Shown here: positions 57,758-64,000 of the stretch, piece after piece
Numbering within the stretch: the first letter of the stretch is position 1
Layout of the letters: each line of letters starts with the position of its first letter
Source of the DNA: Alteraurantiacibacter aquimixticola
Lineage (GTDB): Bacteria; Pseudomonadota; Alphaproteobacteria; Sphingomonadales; Sphingomonadaceae
Length of the DNA: 64,000 nt
Direction of reading: 5' to 3'
Assembly: GCF_004965515.1 (NCBI RefSeq)
Contig: NZ_SSHH01000002.1
Coordinates: 826,840-890,839 of the forward strand
Translations under genes and position numbers: made by a program
The notes under the pieces: model-generated
The model's input: the letters and a program-made list of their open reading frames with translations, nothing else
What the model was told of the DNA's origin: nothing
Database searches by the model: none

Positions 57758-58693
57758 ATGCGGATTGCGAGTTTCAACGTCCAGCGCATGCGGCTGCGAA
57801 GCACCGACGGCGGGGAGCGGCTGGACGGCGCACGCGAGGGTGACTGGCGGCCCGGAGGCGAGGGTGAGACCCCCGCGCTCGACCGGATGGACCGCGTCCT
57901 GACCGCGCGCGTGCTGGCGGAACTCGATGCCGATGTGGTGGCGCTGCAGGAAGTCTTCGACCAGGCGACGCTGGATCACTTCCACGACAACTTCCTGCTG
58001 GCGGAAAATCTGCGACCCTGGCCCCATCGCATTTGCCTGCCCGGAAATGACGGGCGCGGTTTCGACGTCGCGCTGATGAGCCGCGAGGCCCCGCGCGATA
58101 TTCGCAGCCATGCGGAGCTGACCTGCGGCGAGCTGGGGCTGGAGCCGCAGCCCGGACATGGCCCCGATGAACGCATCTTCCGGCGCGATTGCCTGGTCGC
58201 GACGGTGGGCGGGATCACGCTCTACGTCTGCCATTTCAAGGCGCCCTACCCCGATGCCGAACGCTCATGGTTCCTGCGGCGGCGCGAGGCGCAGGCGGTG
58301 CGGATGCTGGTGGAGCGCTATTCAGCCGGTGAGGACAACCCGCTGTGGCTGGTGCTGGGCGATCTCAACGAGCCGGATGGCGGAGAGGGGGACGAAGAGG
58401 CCATCGCCCCGCTGACCGATCCTACGTTCTCGGTCGATTTGCTCGGGCGACTCAAAGGGGAGGAGCGCTGGTCATTCCGGGACCCGGGCAGCGGCGCATA
58501 CTCGCATCCCGATGCCATGCTCGCCTCCCCCGCCCTCGCCGCGCGCTACGCCACGGCCAAGCCCTTCTACCTACGCTGCGGGCTGGAGCGGGACATCGCC
58601 CGATACGAGGGACGGCACCTCCCCGGCGTGGGCGAGCATCGCCCGCATGCGAGCGACCACGCAGTGCTGGCTATCGACCTCCACGACGACTGA
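57758..58693 (+). CDS. Endonuclease/exonuclease/phosphatase (EEP) family protein
   Basis: This 311-residue cytosolic enzyme has the DNase I-like fold. Catalytic motifs are IASFNVQRM (Asn), VVALQEVFD (metal-binding Glu), LYVCHFKAPY, VLGDLNEPDG (Asp and Asn) and ASDHAVLAID (His). No signal peptide is seen, and the start is the ATG at 57758 just before the first motif. The open frame extends 257 codons upstream on this strand, but that stretch is antisense to the ABC ATPase and is not coding. The family includes nucleases, phosphodiesterases and phosphatases, and the substrate cannot be predicted. It ends 11 bases from the convergent PEP synthase gene. Confidence 0.85.
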   Translation: MRIASFNVQRMRLRSTDGGERLDGAREGDWRPGGEGETPALDRMDRVLTARVLAELDADVVALQEVFDQATLDHFHDNFLLAENLRPWPHRICLPGNDGRGFDVALMSREAPRDIRSHAELTCGELGLEPQPGHGPDERIFRRDCLVATVGGITLYVCHFKAPYPDAERSWFLRRREAQAVRMLVERYSAGEDNPLWLVLGDLNEPDGGEGDEEAIAPLTDPTFSVDLLGRLKGEERWSFRDPGSGAYSHPDAMLASPALAARYATAKPFYLRCGLERDIARYEGRHLPGVGEHRPHASDHAVLAIDLHDD

Positions 58694-58704
58694 ACGGAAA
58701 GCAG

Positions 58705-61083
58705 CTACTGCCGCCGTTCGGCCTCCGCGATCGAATGGATCGTGCGCACGAAGCTGTCGGGATTGAGCGAGATGGAATCGATCCCGCACTCGACAAGGAA
58801 AGCGGCGAATTCGGGATAGTTGCTCGGCGCCTGACCGCAAATTCCGATGGGTATGCCGCCTTCATGCGCACCCGTGATCGCCTGCGCAACCATGCGCTGC
58901 ACGGCCTCGTCACGCTCGTCGAACAGGCCGGCCAGCAGGTCCGAATCCCGGTCCACCCCCAGCACCAGCTGGGTCAGATCGTTCGACCCGATCGAATAGC
59001 CATCGAAGCGGGTGGCGAAGCGGTCAGCCAGCACGACGTTGGAGGGGATCTCGCACATCATGTAGACTTGTAGGCCGTTCTCGCCACGCCTTAGGCCGTT
59101 CTTCTCCATCGCCTCGAGCACGCGGTCGGCTTCCGCAGGGCTGCGACAGAAGGGCACCATGACCACGAGGTTGGTGAAACCCAGCTCCTCGCGCACACGC
59201 TTCAGCGCCCGGCATTCGAGCGCGAAGCCCTCGGCATAACGCTCGTCATAATAACGCGATGCGCCGCGGAAGCCGAGCATCGGGTTCTCTTCCTCCGGCT
59301 CGAACGCCTCGCCGCCGATCAGATGGGCATATTCATTGGTCTTGAAGTCGCTCAGCCGCACGATGGCGGGATGCGGGTAGTAAGGCGCGGCCAGCTTGGC
59401 GATGCCGCGCGCCAGCAGCTCAACGAAATAGTTCTCCGCCGAGGCATGGCCGCACGTCAGCTCGCGAATGCGGCTGCGATCCTCCGCGCTCACCTTGTCT
59501 GGGTGGAGGAGCGCCATCGGATGCACCTTGATGAGGTTGTTGATGATGAATTCCATCCGCGCGAGACCGACGCCCTTTGCGGGTAGGCGCCACCAGCTGA
59601 AGGCGGCGGAGGGTTCGGCGATGTTCACCATCACATGGGTGCGCGTTTCGGGCAGCGAGCCGAGGTCGATCTCCTCACTCTCGAATGGCAGCAGCCCTTC
59701 GTAGATGATCCCCTCCTCGCCCTTCGCGCAGGACAGGGTGATTGCCTGCCCATCGCGCAGCACTTCGGTCGCATTGCCGCAGCCGACCACGGCGGGCACG
59801 CCCAGCTCGCGGCTGACGATGGCGGCGTGGCTGGTATTGCCGCCATGATCGGTGACGATGCCCGATGCGCGCTTCATCACCGGCACCCAGTCGGGATCGG
59901 TATTGCCCGTCACCAGGATCGCCCCGTCGCGGAAGCTGGCGATATCCGCCGCATCGCGAATGATGCAGGCCTCGCTCGAAGCGATAGCGGTTCCGATCGC
60001 GCTGCCGGAGAGGATCGGCGTCCCCTCCTCCTTCAACCGCCAGCTGCGAAAGCTCGACCCGCTTTCCTGCGATTGCACCGTCTCGGGGCGCGCCTGCACG
60101 AGGTAGAGCAGCCCGCTCTCCCCGTCCTTCGCCCATTCGAGGTCCATCGGGCGGCCATAGTGGCGTTCGACCGCGACAGCCCAGCGGCCCAGTTCGACGA
60201 TCTCGGCATCGCTGAGCACGAAGCGCTCGCGCTCAGCCGGTTCGGTCTCAACCACCTGCGTGCGCTTGCTGCCGCCCACCGCATAGACCATCTTGATCGC
60301 CTTCTCCCCGCGCGTCTTCTCGATCACGGGGCAGGCATCCGGCACCTCCAGCAACGGCTTGAAGACCATGTAGCGGTCAGGATCGACCGAGCCCTGCACC
60401 ACCGTCTCCCCCAGCCCCCAGGCGGCACTGATGATGGCAACATGCGGAAAGCCGCTTTCGGTATCGATGGTGAAGGCGACGCCCGACCCAGCAAGGTCGG
60501 AGCGGACCATTTGCTGCACGCCGATGGAAAGCGCGATGGAGAGGTGGTCGAAGCCCTTGGCCTCGCGATAGGCGATGGCGCGGTCGGTGAAGAGCGAGGC
60601 GAAACAGCGCAGGCAGGCATCGGCCAACGCGCGCTGGCCGCGCACGTTGAGGAATGTTTCCTGCTGCCCGGCAAAGCTCGCATCGGGCAAGTCTTCGGCA
60701 GTCGCGCTGCTGCGCACAGCGACGGCGGGCTCGGCCTTGCCCAATTGCTTGCCGAGTTCGGCGTAGGCAGCGGCGATGGCCTTGGAGAGCTCCTCCGGCA
60801 TGGTGCCGCCCAGAACCAGTTCGCGAATGGCCTCACCGGTTTCCTGCAAATTCGCCTCGCCCGAGCAGAAGCGGCTGAAGCAGTCCGCCATGGCTGGCTC
60901 GATCGCATTGGCTGCAATGAAATGGCGATAGGCCTCCGCGGTGGTCGCAAAGCCGGCGGGCACGCGCACGCCGCTCGCGCCGAGTTCGCGCAGCATCTCT
61001 CCCAGCGAGGCGTTCTTGCCGCCGACCGAGGGGACATCGGCGATGCCTACCTGTTCGAAGGGAATGACGAAGCGATTGCTCAT
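58705..61083 (-). CDS. ppsA: Phosphoenolpyruvate synthase
   Basis: This enzyme converts pyruvate, ATP and water to PEP, AMP and phosphate, opening gluconeogenesis. The 792 residues equal the E. coli length. It has the ATP-grasp N-domain (SVGGKNASLGEM, VRSSATAEDLPDASFAGQQETFLN), the phospho-histidine in GGNTSHAAIVSRELGVPAVVG, and the PEP/pyruvate barrel with GLARMEFIINN, FVELLARGIAKLAAPYYP, MVPFCRSPAEADRVLEAME and GSNDLTQLVLGVDRDS. The ATG at 61083 is chosen with GAGG upstream rather than the frame's earlier start at 61110. Together with the glyoxylate shunt it fits growth on fatty acids or acetate. Confidence 0.96.
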   Translation of the reverse strand: MSNRFVIPFEQVGIADVPSVGGKNASLGEMLRELGASGVRVPAGFATTAEAYRHFIAANAIEPAMADCFSRFCSGEANLQETGEAIRELVLGGTMPEELSKAIAAAYAELGKQLGKAEPAVAVRSSATAEDLPDASFAGQQETFLNVRGQRALADACLRCFASLFTDRAIAYREAKGFDHLSIALSIGVQQMVRSDLAGSGVAFTIDTESGFPHVAIISAAWGLGETVVQGSVDPDRYMVFKPLLEVPDACPVIEKTRGEKAIKMVYAVGGSKRTQVVETEPAERERFVLSDAEIVELGRWAVAVERHYGRPMDLEWAKDGESGLLYLVQARPETVQSQESGSSFRSWRLKEEGTPILSGSAIGTAIASSEACIIRDAADIASFRDGAILVTGNTDPDWVPVMKRASGIVTDHGGNTSHAAIVSRELGVPAVVGCGNATEVLRDGQAITLSCAKGEEGIIYEGLLPFESEEIDLGSLPETRTHVMVNIAEPSAAFSWWRLPAKGVGLARMEFIINNLIKVHPMALLHPDKVSAEDRSRIRELTCGHASAENYFVELLARGIAKLAAPYYPHPAIVRLSDFKTNEYAHLIGGEAFEPEEENPMLGFRGASRYYDERYAEGFALECRALKRVREELGFTNLVVMVPFCRSPAEADRVLEAMEKNGLRRGENGLQVYMMCEIPSNVVLADRFATRFDGYSIGSNDLTQLVLGVDRDSDLLAGLFDERDEAVQRMVAQAITGAHEGGIPIGICGQAPSNYPEFAAFLVECGIDSISLNPDSFVRTIHSIAEAERRQ

Positions 61084-61148
61084 AATGCCATCCTCGCGAT
61101 TTCCACCCAAACCGCCTTGATTGGGATCAAGCCGACTACCGCACGATG

Positions 61149-62744
61149 CTAGCGCCCGTTCTTGCGCGCCATATGGGCATTATAGGATGCCAGCACACGG
61201 CGCATCTGCTCCAGCGCCTCCTGCCGCTGGCGGTCGCTGCGCAGCTTCGCGAGATCAGCCTTCAGCGAGGTCGCGAAGTCGGCATAGGTGTTCTGCCAGT
61301 CATGCCCCAGCACCTCGGTAAGGTCGGAGCGGCCCGTTTCAAGCCGCTTGGCGGGTGCGGAGGGCGACAGCAGGTACTTCTCCCCGATCTGCGGCAGTTT
61401 GACGTTCAGGTCCGGCTGCCGCCGCTGCAATTCGCGGCGCATCGCCTCCAGCGCCGCCGGCTCGCCATGGTCCAGGAACAGGCTGCCCGAAATGGGGGAC
61501 CGTTCCTCGACCCATTCGAGGAGTTCGCGCTGATCGGCATGAGCGGAATAGGAGTGGATGTGGCGGATCTGCGCCCGCACGCGCACATCGTTGCCGCTGA
61601 TGCGCACGCGCTCGGCGCCTTCCAGGATCACGCGGCCCAAAGTGCCCTGCGCCTGGAAGCCGACGAAGAGGACGGTCGAATCCTTGCGGTGGAGGTTGTG
61701 GATCAAATGGTGCCGGATGCGCCCGCCCTCGCACATGCCGGAGGCCGCCAGGATGATCGCGCCGGAGACTGAATTGAGGGCGATCGATTGCGAAACATCC
61801 GTCACGAAATGGAAGGAGGGATTGTCGAAGATGTTGGTTTCGCCCGTATCCTCCAGCTCCTTCGCATGGCGTTCGAACACCTCGGTCACGCGGTTGGCGA
61901 GCGGTGAATCGACGAAGACCCGCACATTCGGGATCGCACCCGACAGCAACAGGTGGTGCAGGTCCAGCAGCAGTTCCTGCGTGCGTTCGAGGGCGAAGGC
62001 GGGGATGACGAGGTTACCGCCCCGAGTTATCGCCGCTTCCACTTCCGATTGCAGCAGCAGGCGCCGCTCAGCGATGGTCACGGCCTCGCGCTCGCGGTCG
62101 CCATAGGTCGCCTCGCACACGACATGGTCGAAGCCCGATGGCCCTTCCGGGTCGAGCTGGAAGGCCTTGTTGTCCGGCCCCACATCGCCCGAACAGATCA
62201 CGCGAACGCCGTCCACCTCCAGCTCCACCGAGGCTGAGCCGAGGATATGGCCCGCATTCCACAGCCGCGCGCGGAAACCCTCCGCGGGCGCGAACCATTG
62301 CTCCAGTTCGACCGGGCGGCACTGCTCCCACGCATCGCGCGCATCGGCGCTGGTATAGGCCGGGACGAAGGGGTCCTCGCCTGCCCGGTCGCGGCGGCGG
62401 TTGCGGCGTTCGGCCTCGTACTCCTGGATACGCCCGGAATCGGCCAGCATGTGTTCGAGAAGGTCGGCGGTGGGCAAGGTGCAGTGGATCTGCCCCTTGA
62501 ACCCGTCCTTCACCAGCTTGGGCAGCAACCCGCTGTGATCGATATGCGCATGGGTCAGCACCACGGCGTCGATCAGGGCGGGATCGAAGGCGAATTCCTC
62601 CAGGTTCAGGTGCTCGAGCGAGCGCGAGCCCTGGAACATGCCGCAATCGACCAGCACGTGGCGGTGGTCATAGGCGAATTCCATGCAGGAGCCGGTCACC
62701 GTCCCCGCCGCGCCGTGGAAGCGCACCGTCAAATCCTTGCTCAT
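61149..62744 (-). CDS. Metallo-beta-lactamase / beta-CASP family RNA-processing-like protein
   Basis: This 531-residue hydrolase has the MBL metal motif LTHAHIDHSG (about 64-73), RLWNAGHILGSAS, VICSGDVGPD and CEATYGDRE. The beta-CASP part follows with GGNLVIPAFALERTQELL, VDSPLANRVTEVF, AIILAASGMCEGGRI, and HSYSAHADQREL plus LDHGEPAAL near the end. This is the CPSF/YSH1-like class; proteins of this kind in bacteria are RNA exonucleases, although functions in alphaproteobacteria are largely untested. A C-terminal helical tail of about 80 residues is extra. It overlaps the PRPP synthetase gene by four bases (ATGA), so the two are co-translated. Confidence 0.88.
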   Translation of the reverse strand: MSKDLTVRFHGAAGTVTGSCMEFAYDHRHVLVDCGMFQGSRSLEHLNLEEFAFDPALIDAVVLTHAHIDHSGLLPKLVKDGFKGQIHCTLPTADLLEHMLADSGRIQEYEAERRNRRRDRAGEDPFVPAYTSADARDAWEQCRPVELEQWFAPAEGFRARLWNAGHILGSASVELEVDGVRVICSGDVGPDNKAFQLDPEGPSGFDHVVCEATYGDREREAVTIAERRLLLQSEVEAAITRGGNLVIPAFALERTQELLLDLHHLLLSGAIPNVRVFVDSPLANRVTEVFERHAKELEDTGETNIFDNPSFHFVTDVSQSIALNSVSGAIILAASGMCEGGRIRHHLIHNLHRKDSTVLFVGFQAQGTLGRVILEGAERVRISGNDVRVRAQIRHIHSYSAHADQRELLEWVEERSPISGSLFLDHGEPAALEAMRRELQRRQPDLNVKLPQIGEKYLLSPSAPAKRLETGRSDLTEVLGHDWQNTYADFATSLKADLAKLRSDRQRQEALEQMRRVLASYNAHMARKNGR

Positions 62745-63634
62745 GCTTTCTCCTCCAGCCAGCCGCGCTCCATGATCGCATCGGCCAGCAATCCGGCGAG
62801 CGGGATGGCGACTGTCGGCCCGGCAACGGAATCGGTCGAACGGATGTTCCCAATGCCCGCCGCGCGCAGGCGTTCGAGGTCTTCATCGCTGGCGAGGCAA
62901 TGAGCGGTGAGCGCCTCTACGCTTGTCGCCCCTGCGTCGAGCAGTTGCGCCGCCGCGACTTCCAGTGTGCGACCACTGGAGATTACATCATCCACCAGCA
63001 CCGCACGACGGCCCGCGACGCAAGAGAGGTCCGCAAAGCCGAGTTCCACCTTCCGGTCCCCCAGCCGCCGCTTTTCACCGATAAGGACCGTGAGGCCGAG
63101 CGGACCGGCAATGCCCTCCACCCATTGGCGGGATTCGGCATCGGGGCCGACGAGCACAGGGTCGCCTTCGGTCCCGATGAATCCGGCGAGCGCAGGCGCG
63201 GCGGAAATGCTCACCGCATCGCACCCGGGCATGACTTCGGAGAGCGCGCTTATGCGGTGGAGGTGCGGATCGACCGTCAGCACGGCGTCGAAATGCTCGG
63301 CCAGCAGCTTGCCGACAACGCACTGGCTCACCGCTTGTCCGGGCTCAAAGGCAATGTCCTGCCGCATATAGCCGAGATAGGGTGCTACCAGCACTACGCG
63401 CTCCGCCCCGTTCTCGCGCAGGGTGGAGGCAGCGAGCAGCAGCTCCACCAGCTTGGCGTTTGGATCGTTCAGCGAGCGGTAGAGGATCGCGGCTCCCGCA
63501 CCGGGCTGCACCTGCACACGGCTTTCGCCATCGGGAAAGCGATGCACCTCCACGGCGCGGCATTCCACATCCAGCTCACCGGCCAGGCGCGTTGCTGGTC
63601 CCATACATTCGGGAAAGGCGTGAACTGCCGCCAT
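62741..63634 (-). CDS. Ribose-phosphate pyrophosphokinase (PRPP synthetase), short divergent form
   Basis: This 297-residue enzyme transfers pyrophosphate from ATP to ribose-5-phosphate. It begins near VHAFPECMGPATRLAGEL. It shows EVHRFPDGESRVQV, VLVAPYLGYMRQDIAFEPGQAVS (ATP flap), the metal site VDPHLHR, GPDAESRQWVE, and the PRPP loop AVLVDDVISSGRTLEVAA. The protein is shorter than the housekeeping Prs (about 310-315) and resembles archaeal/class III-like forms, so it is probably a second, specialised copy. It overlaps the phosphorylase by one base and the MBL gene by four bases. The linked phosphorylase suggests nucleotide or ribose-phosphate salvage. Confidence 0.87.
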   Translation of the reverse strand: MAAVHAFPECMGPATRLAGELDVECRAVEVHRFPDGESRVQVQPGAGAAILYRSLNDPNAKLVELLLAASTLRENGAERVVLVAPYLGYMRQDIAFEPGQAVSQCVVGKLLAEHFDAVLTVDPHLHRISALSEVMPGCDAVSISAAPALAGFIGTEGDPVLVGPDAESRQWVEGIAGPLGLTVLIGEKRRLGDRKVELGFADLSCVAGRRAVLVDDVISSGRTLEVAAAQLLDAGATSVEALTAHCLASDEDLERLRAAGIGNIRSTDSVAGPTVAIPLAGLLADAIMERGWLEEKA

Positions 63635-64000
63635 CAGCCGATTTCGTAGCCCGAGCCCTCACCCGCGAACTCGCACGCGAAGCCCATGCCGGTCGCCGAA
63701 TTGGCATAGATGCGATAGAGCGCATCGCCCTCGCGCACGGTGGAGCCGACCTTGTGCAGCAGGTCGATCCCCGCCCCCTGGTCCATCGGCGCGCCAGCAT
63801 GGCGGGCAATCCGCGCGATCCTTTCGCAATCGATCGATGTGACCGTGCCTGCCTTCGTGGCCTCGACCTCACGCCGCAGCCGGCCAAGTTCGGGCTTGGC
63901 TGGGTTGCGTCCCTGCGCATCGATCAGGCGCTCCATCGCGGCCAGCGCCTCACCCGAGGCGAGCAGTTCGAGCGCGCGCGAATAGCCCTTGCCGCCTTCG
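63634..64000 (-). CDS. Thymidine phosphorylase / NMP phosphorylase family protein, C-terminal part, cut by window edge
   Basis: The visible 122 codons are the C-terminal domain of the pyrimidine-nucleoside phosphorylase family: GGKGYSRALELLASGEAL, LIDAQGRNPAKPELG, then EVEATKAGTVTSIDCERI, GAPMDQGAGIDLLHKVG and REGDALYRIYA, ending GYEIG. The GKGYSRALELL element and linkage to a PRPP synthetase resemble the long (about 500-residue) form that includes archaeal AMP phosphorylase, rather than E. coli DeoA; whether the substrate is a nucleoside or a nucleotide needs the missing N-terminus. The stop overlaps the PRPP synthetase start (TGATG). Confidence 0.85.
   Translation of the reverse strand, partial: EGGKGYSRALELLASGEALAAMERLIDAQGRNPAKPELGRLRREVEATKAGTVTSIDCERIARIARHAGAPMDQGAGIDLLHKVGSTVREGDALYRIYANSATGMGFACEFAGEGSGYEIG

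Overview
The window is GC-rich, densely packed bacterial chromosome with short intergenic gaps, many 1- to 4-base gene overlaps and frequent TTG/GTG starts. Gene content points to an aerobic alphaproteobacterium, most likely Sphingomonadales and plausibly Erythrobacteraceae: an acyl-CoA dehydrogenase/FadN-type/thiolase cluster with a MerR regulator, the large type of isocitrate lyase beside a RamB/ScfR-like regulator, TPR-sulfotransferases, and a two-subunit hydroquinone dioxygenase. This placement is inferred from families only. No rRNA, tRNA, CRISPR, insertion sequence or phage gene was seen.

Layout. 1-8140: fatty-acid beta-oxidation (nitronate monooxygenase, acyl-CoA dehydrogenase, hydroxyacyl-CoA dehydrogenase/enoyl-CoA hydratase, thiolase on the minus strand; divergent acyl-CoA ligase and MerR regulator). 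8163-12491: two MFS transporters, a ROK fructokinase and a membrane-anchored Ser/Thr kinase homologue. 12580-16541: hydroquinone ring cleavage (TetR regulator, PnpC/PnpD-type dioxygenase, semialdehyde dehydrogenase). 16525-22045: glyoxylate shunt (aceA, a 50-residue unknown protein, glcB) with a divergent regulator and an operator-like intergenic region. 22132-24267: TPR-sulfotransferase. 24360-30449: a 2029-residue surface protein with about 25 passenger repeats, an autotransporter-type barrel, 25 consecutive prolines and an OmpA-like domain, preceded by 658 bases of non-coding DNA rich in dyads and repeats.

31108-53304 is a surface-polysaccharide island with two systems. The first (31108-36625) combines a UDP-sulfoquinovose-synthase-like enzyme, a BcsB-like periplasmic protein, a BcsA-like processive synthase and a small outer-membrane barrel, with a divergent GH10 glycosidase. 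This gene set does not match a pathway I know. The second (38021-53304) reproduces the gene order of the Salmonella Vi antigen locus: TviB, TviD, TviE, VexA, VexB, VexC, VexD and VexE on the minus strand, with TviC and a pectate-lyase-like lipoprotein at the far end. It predicts a poly-N-acetylgalactosaminuronate-like capsule on a lipid terminus, exported by an ABC transporter.

53401-64000: an HlyD/FtsX-type/ATPase efflux set, an endonuclease/exonuclease/phosphatase-family enzyme, PEP synthase, and an overlapping trio of a beta-CASP metallo-beta-lactamase protein, a PRPP synthetase and a thymidine/NMP phosphorylase that runs off the window. PEP synthase and the glyoxylate shunt together fit gluconeogenic growth on fatty acids or aromatic compounds.
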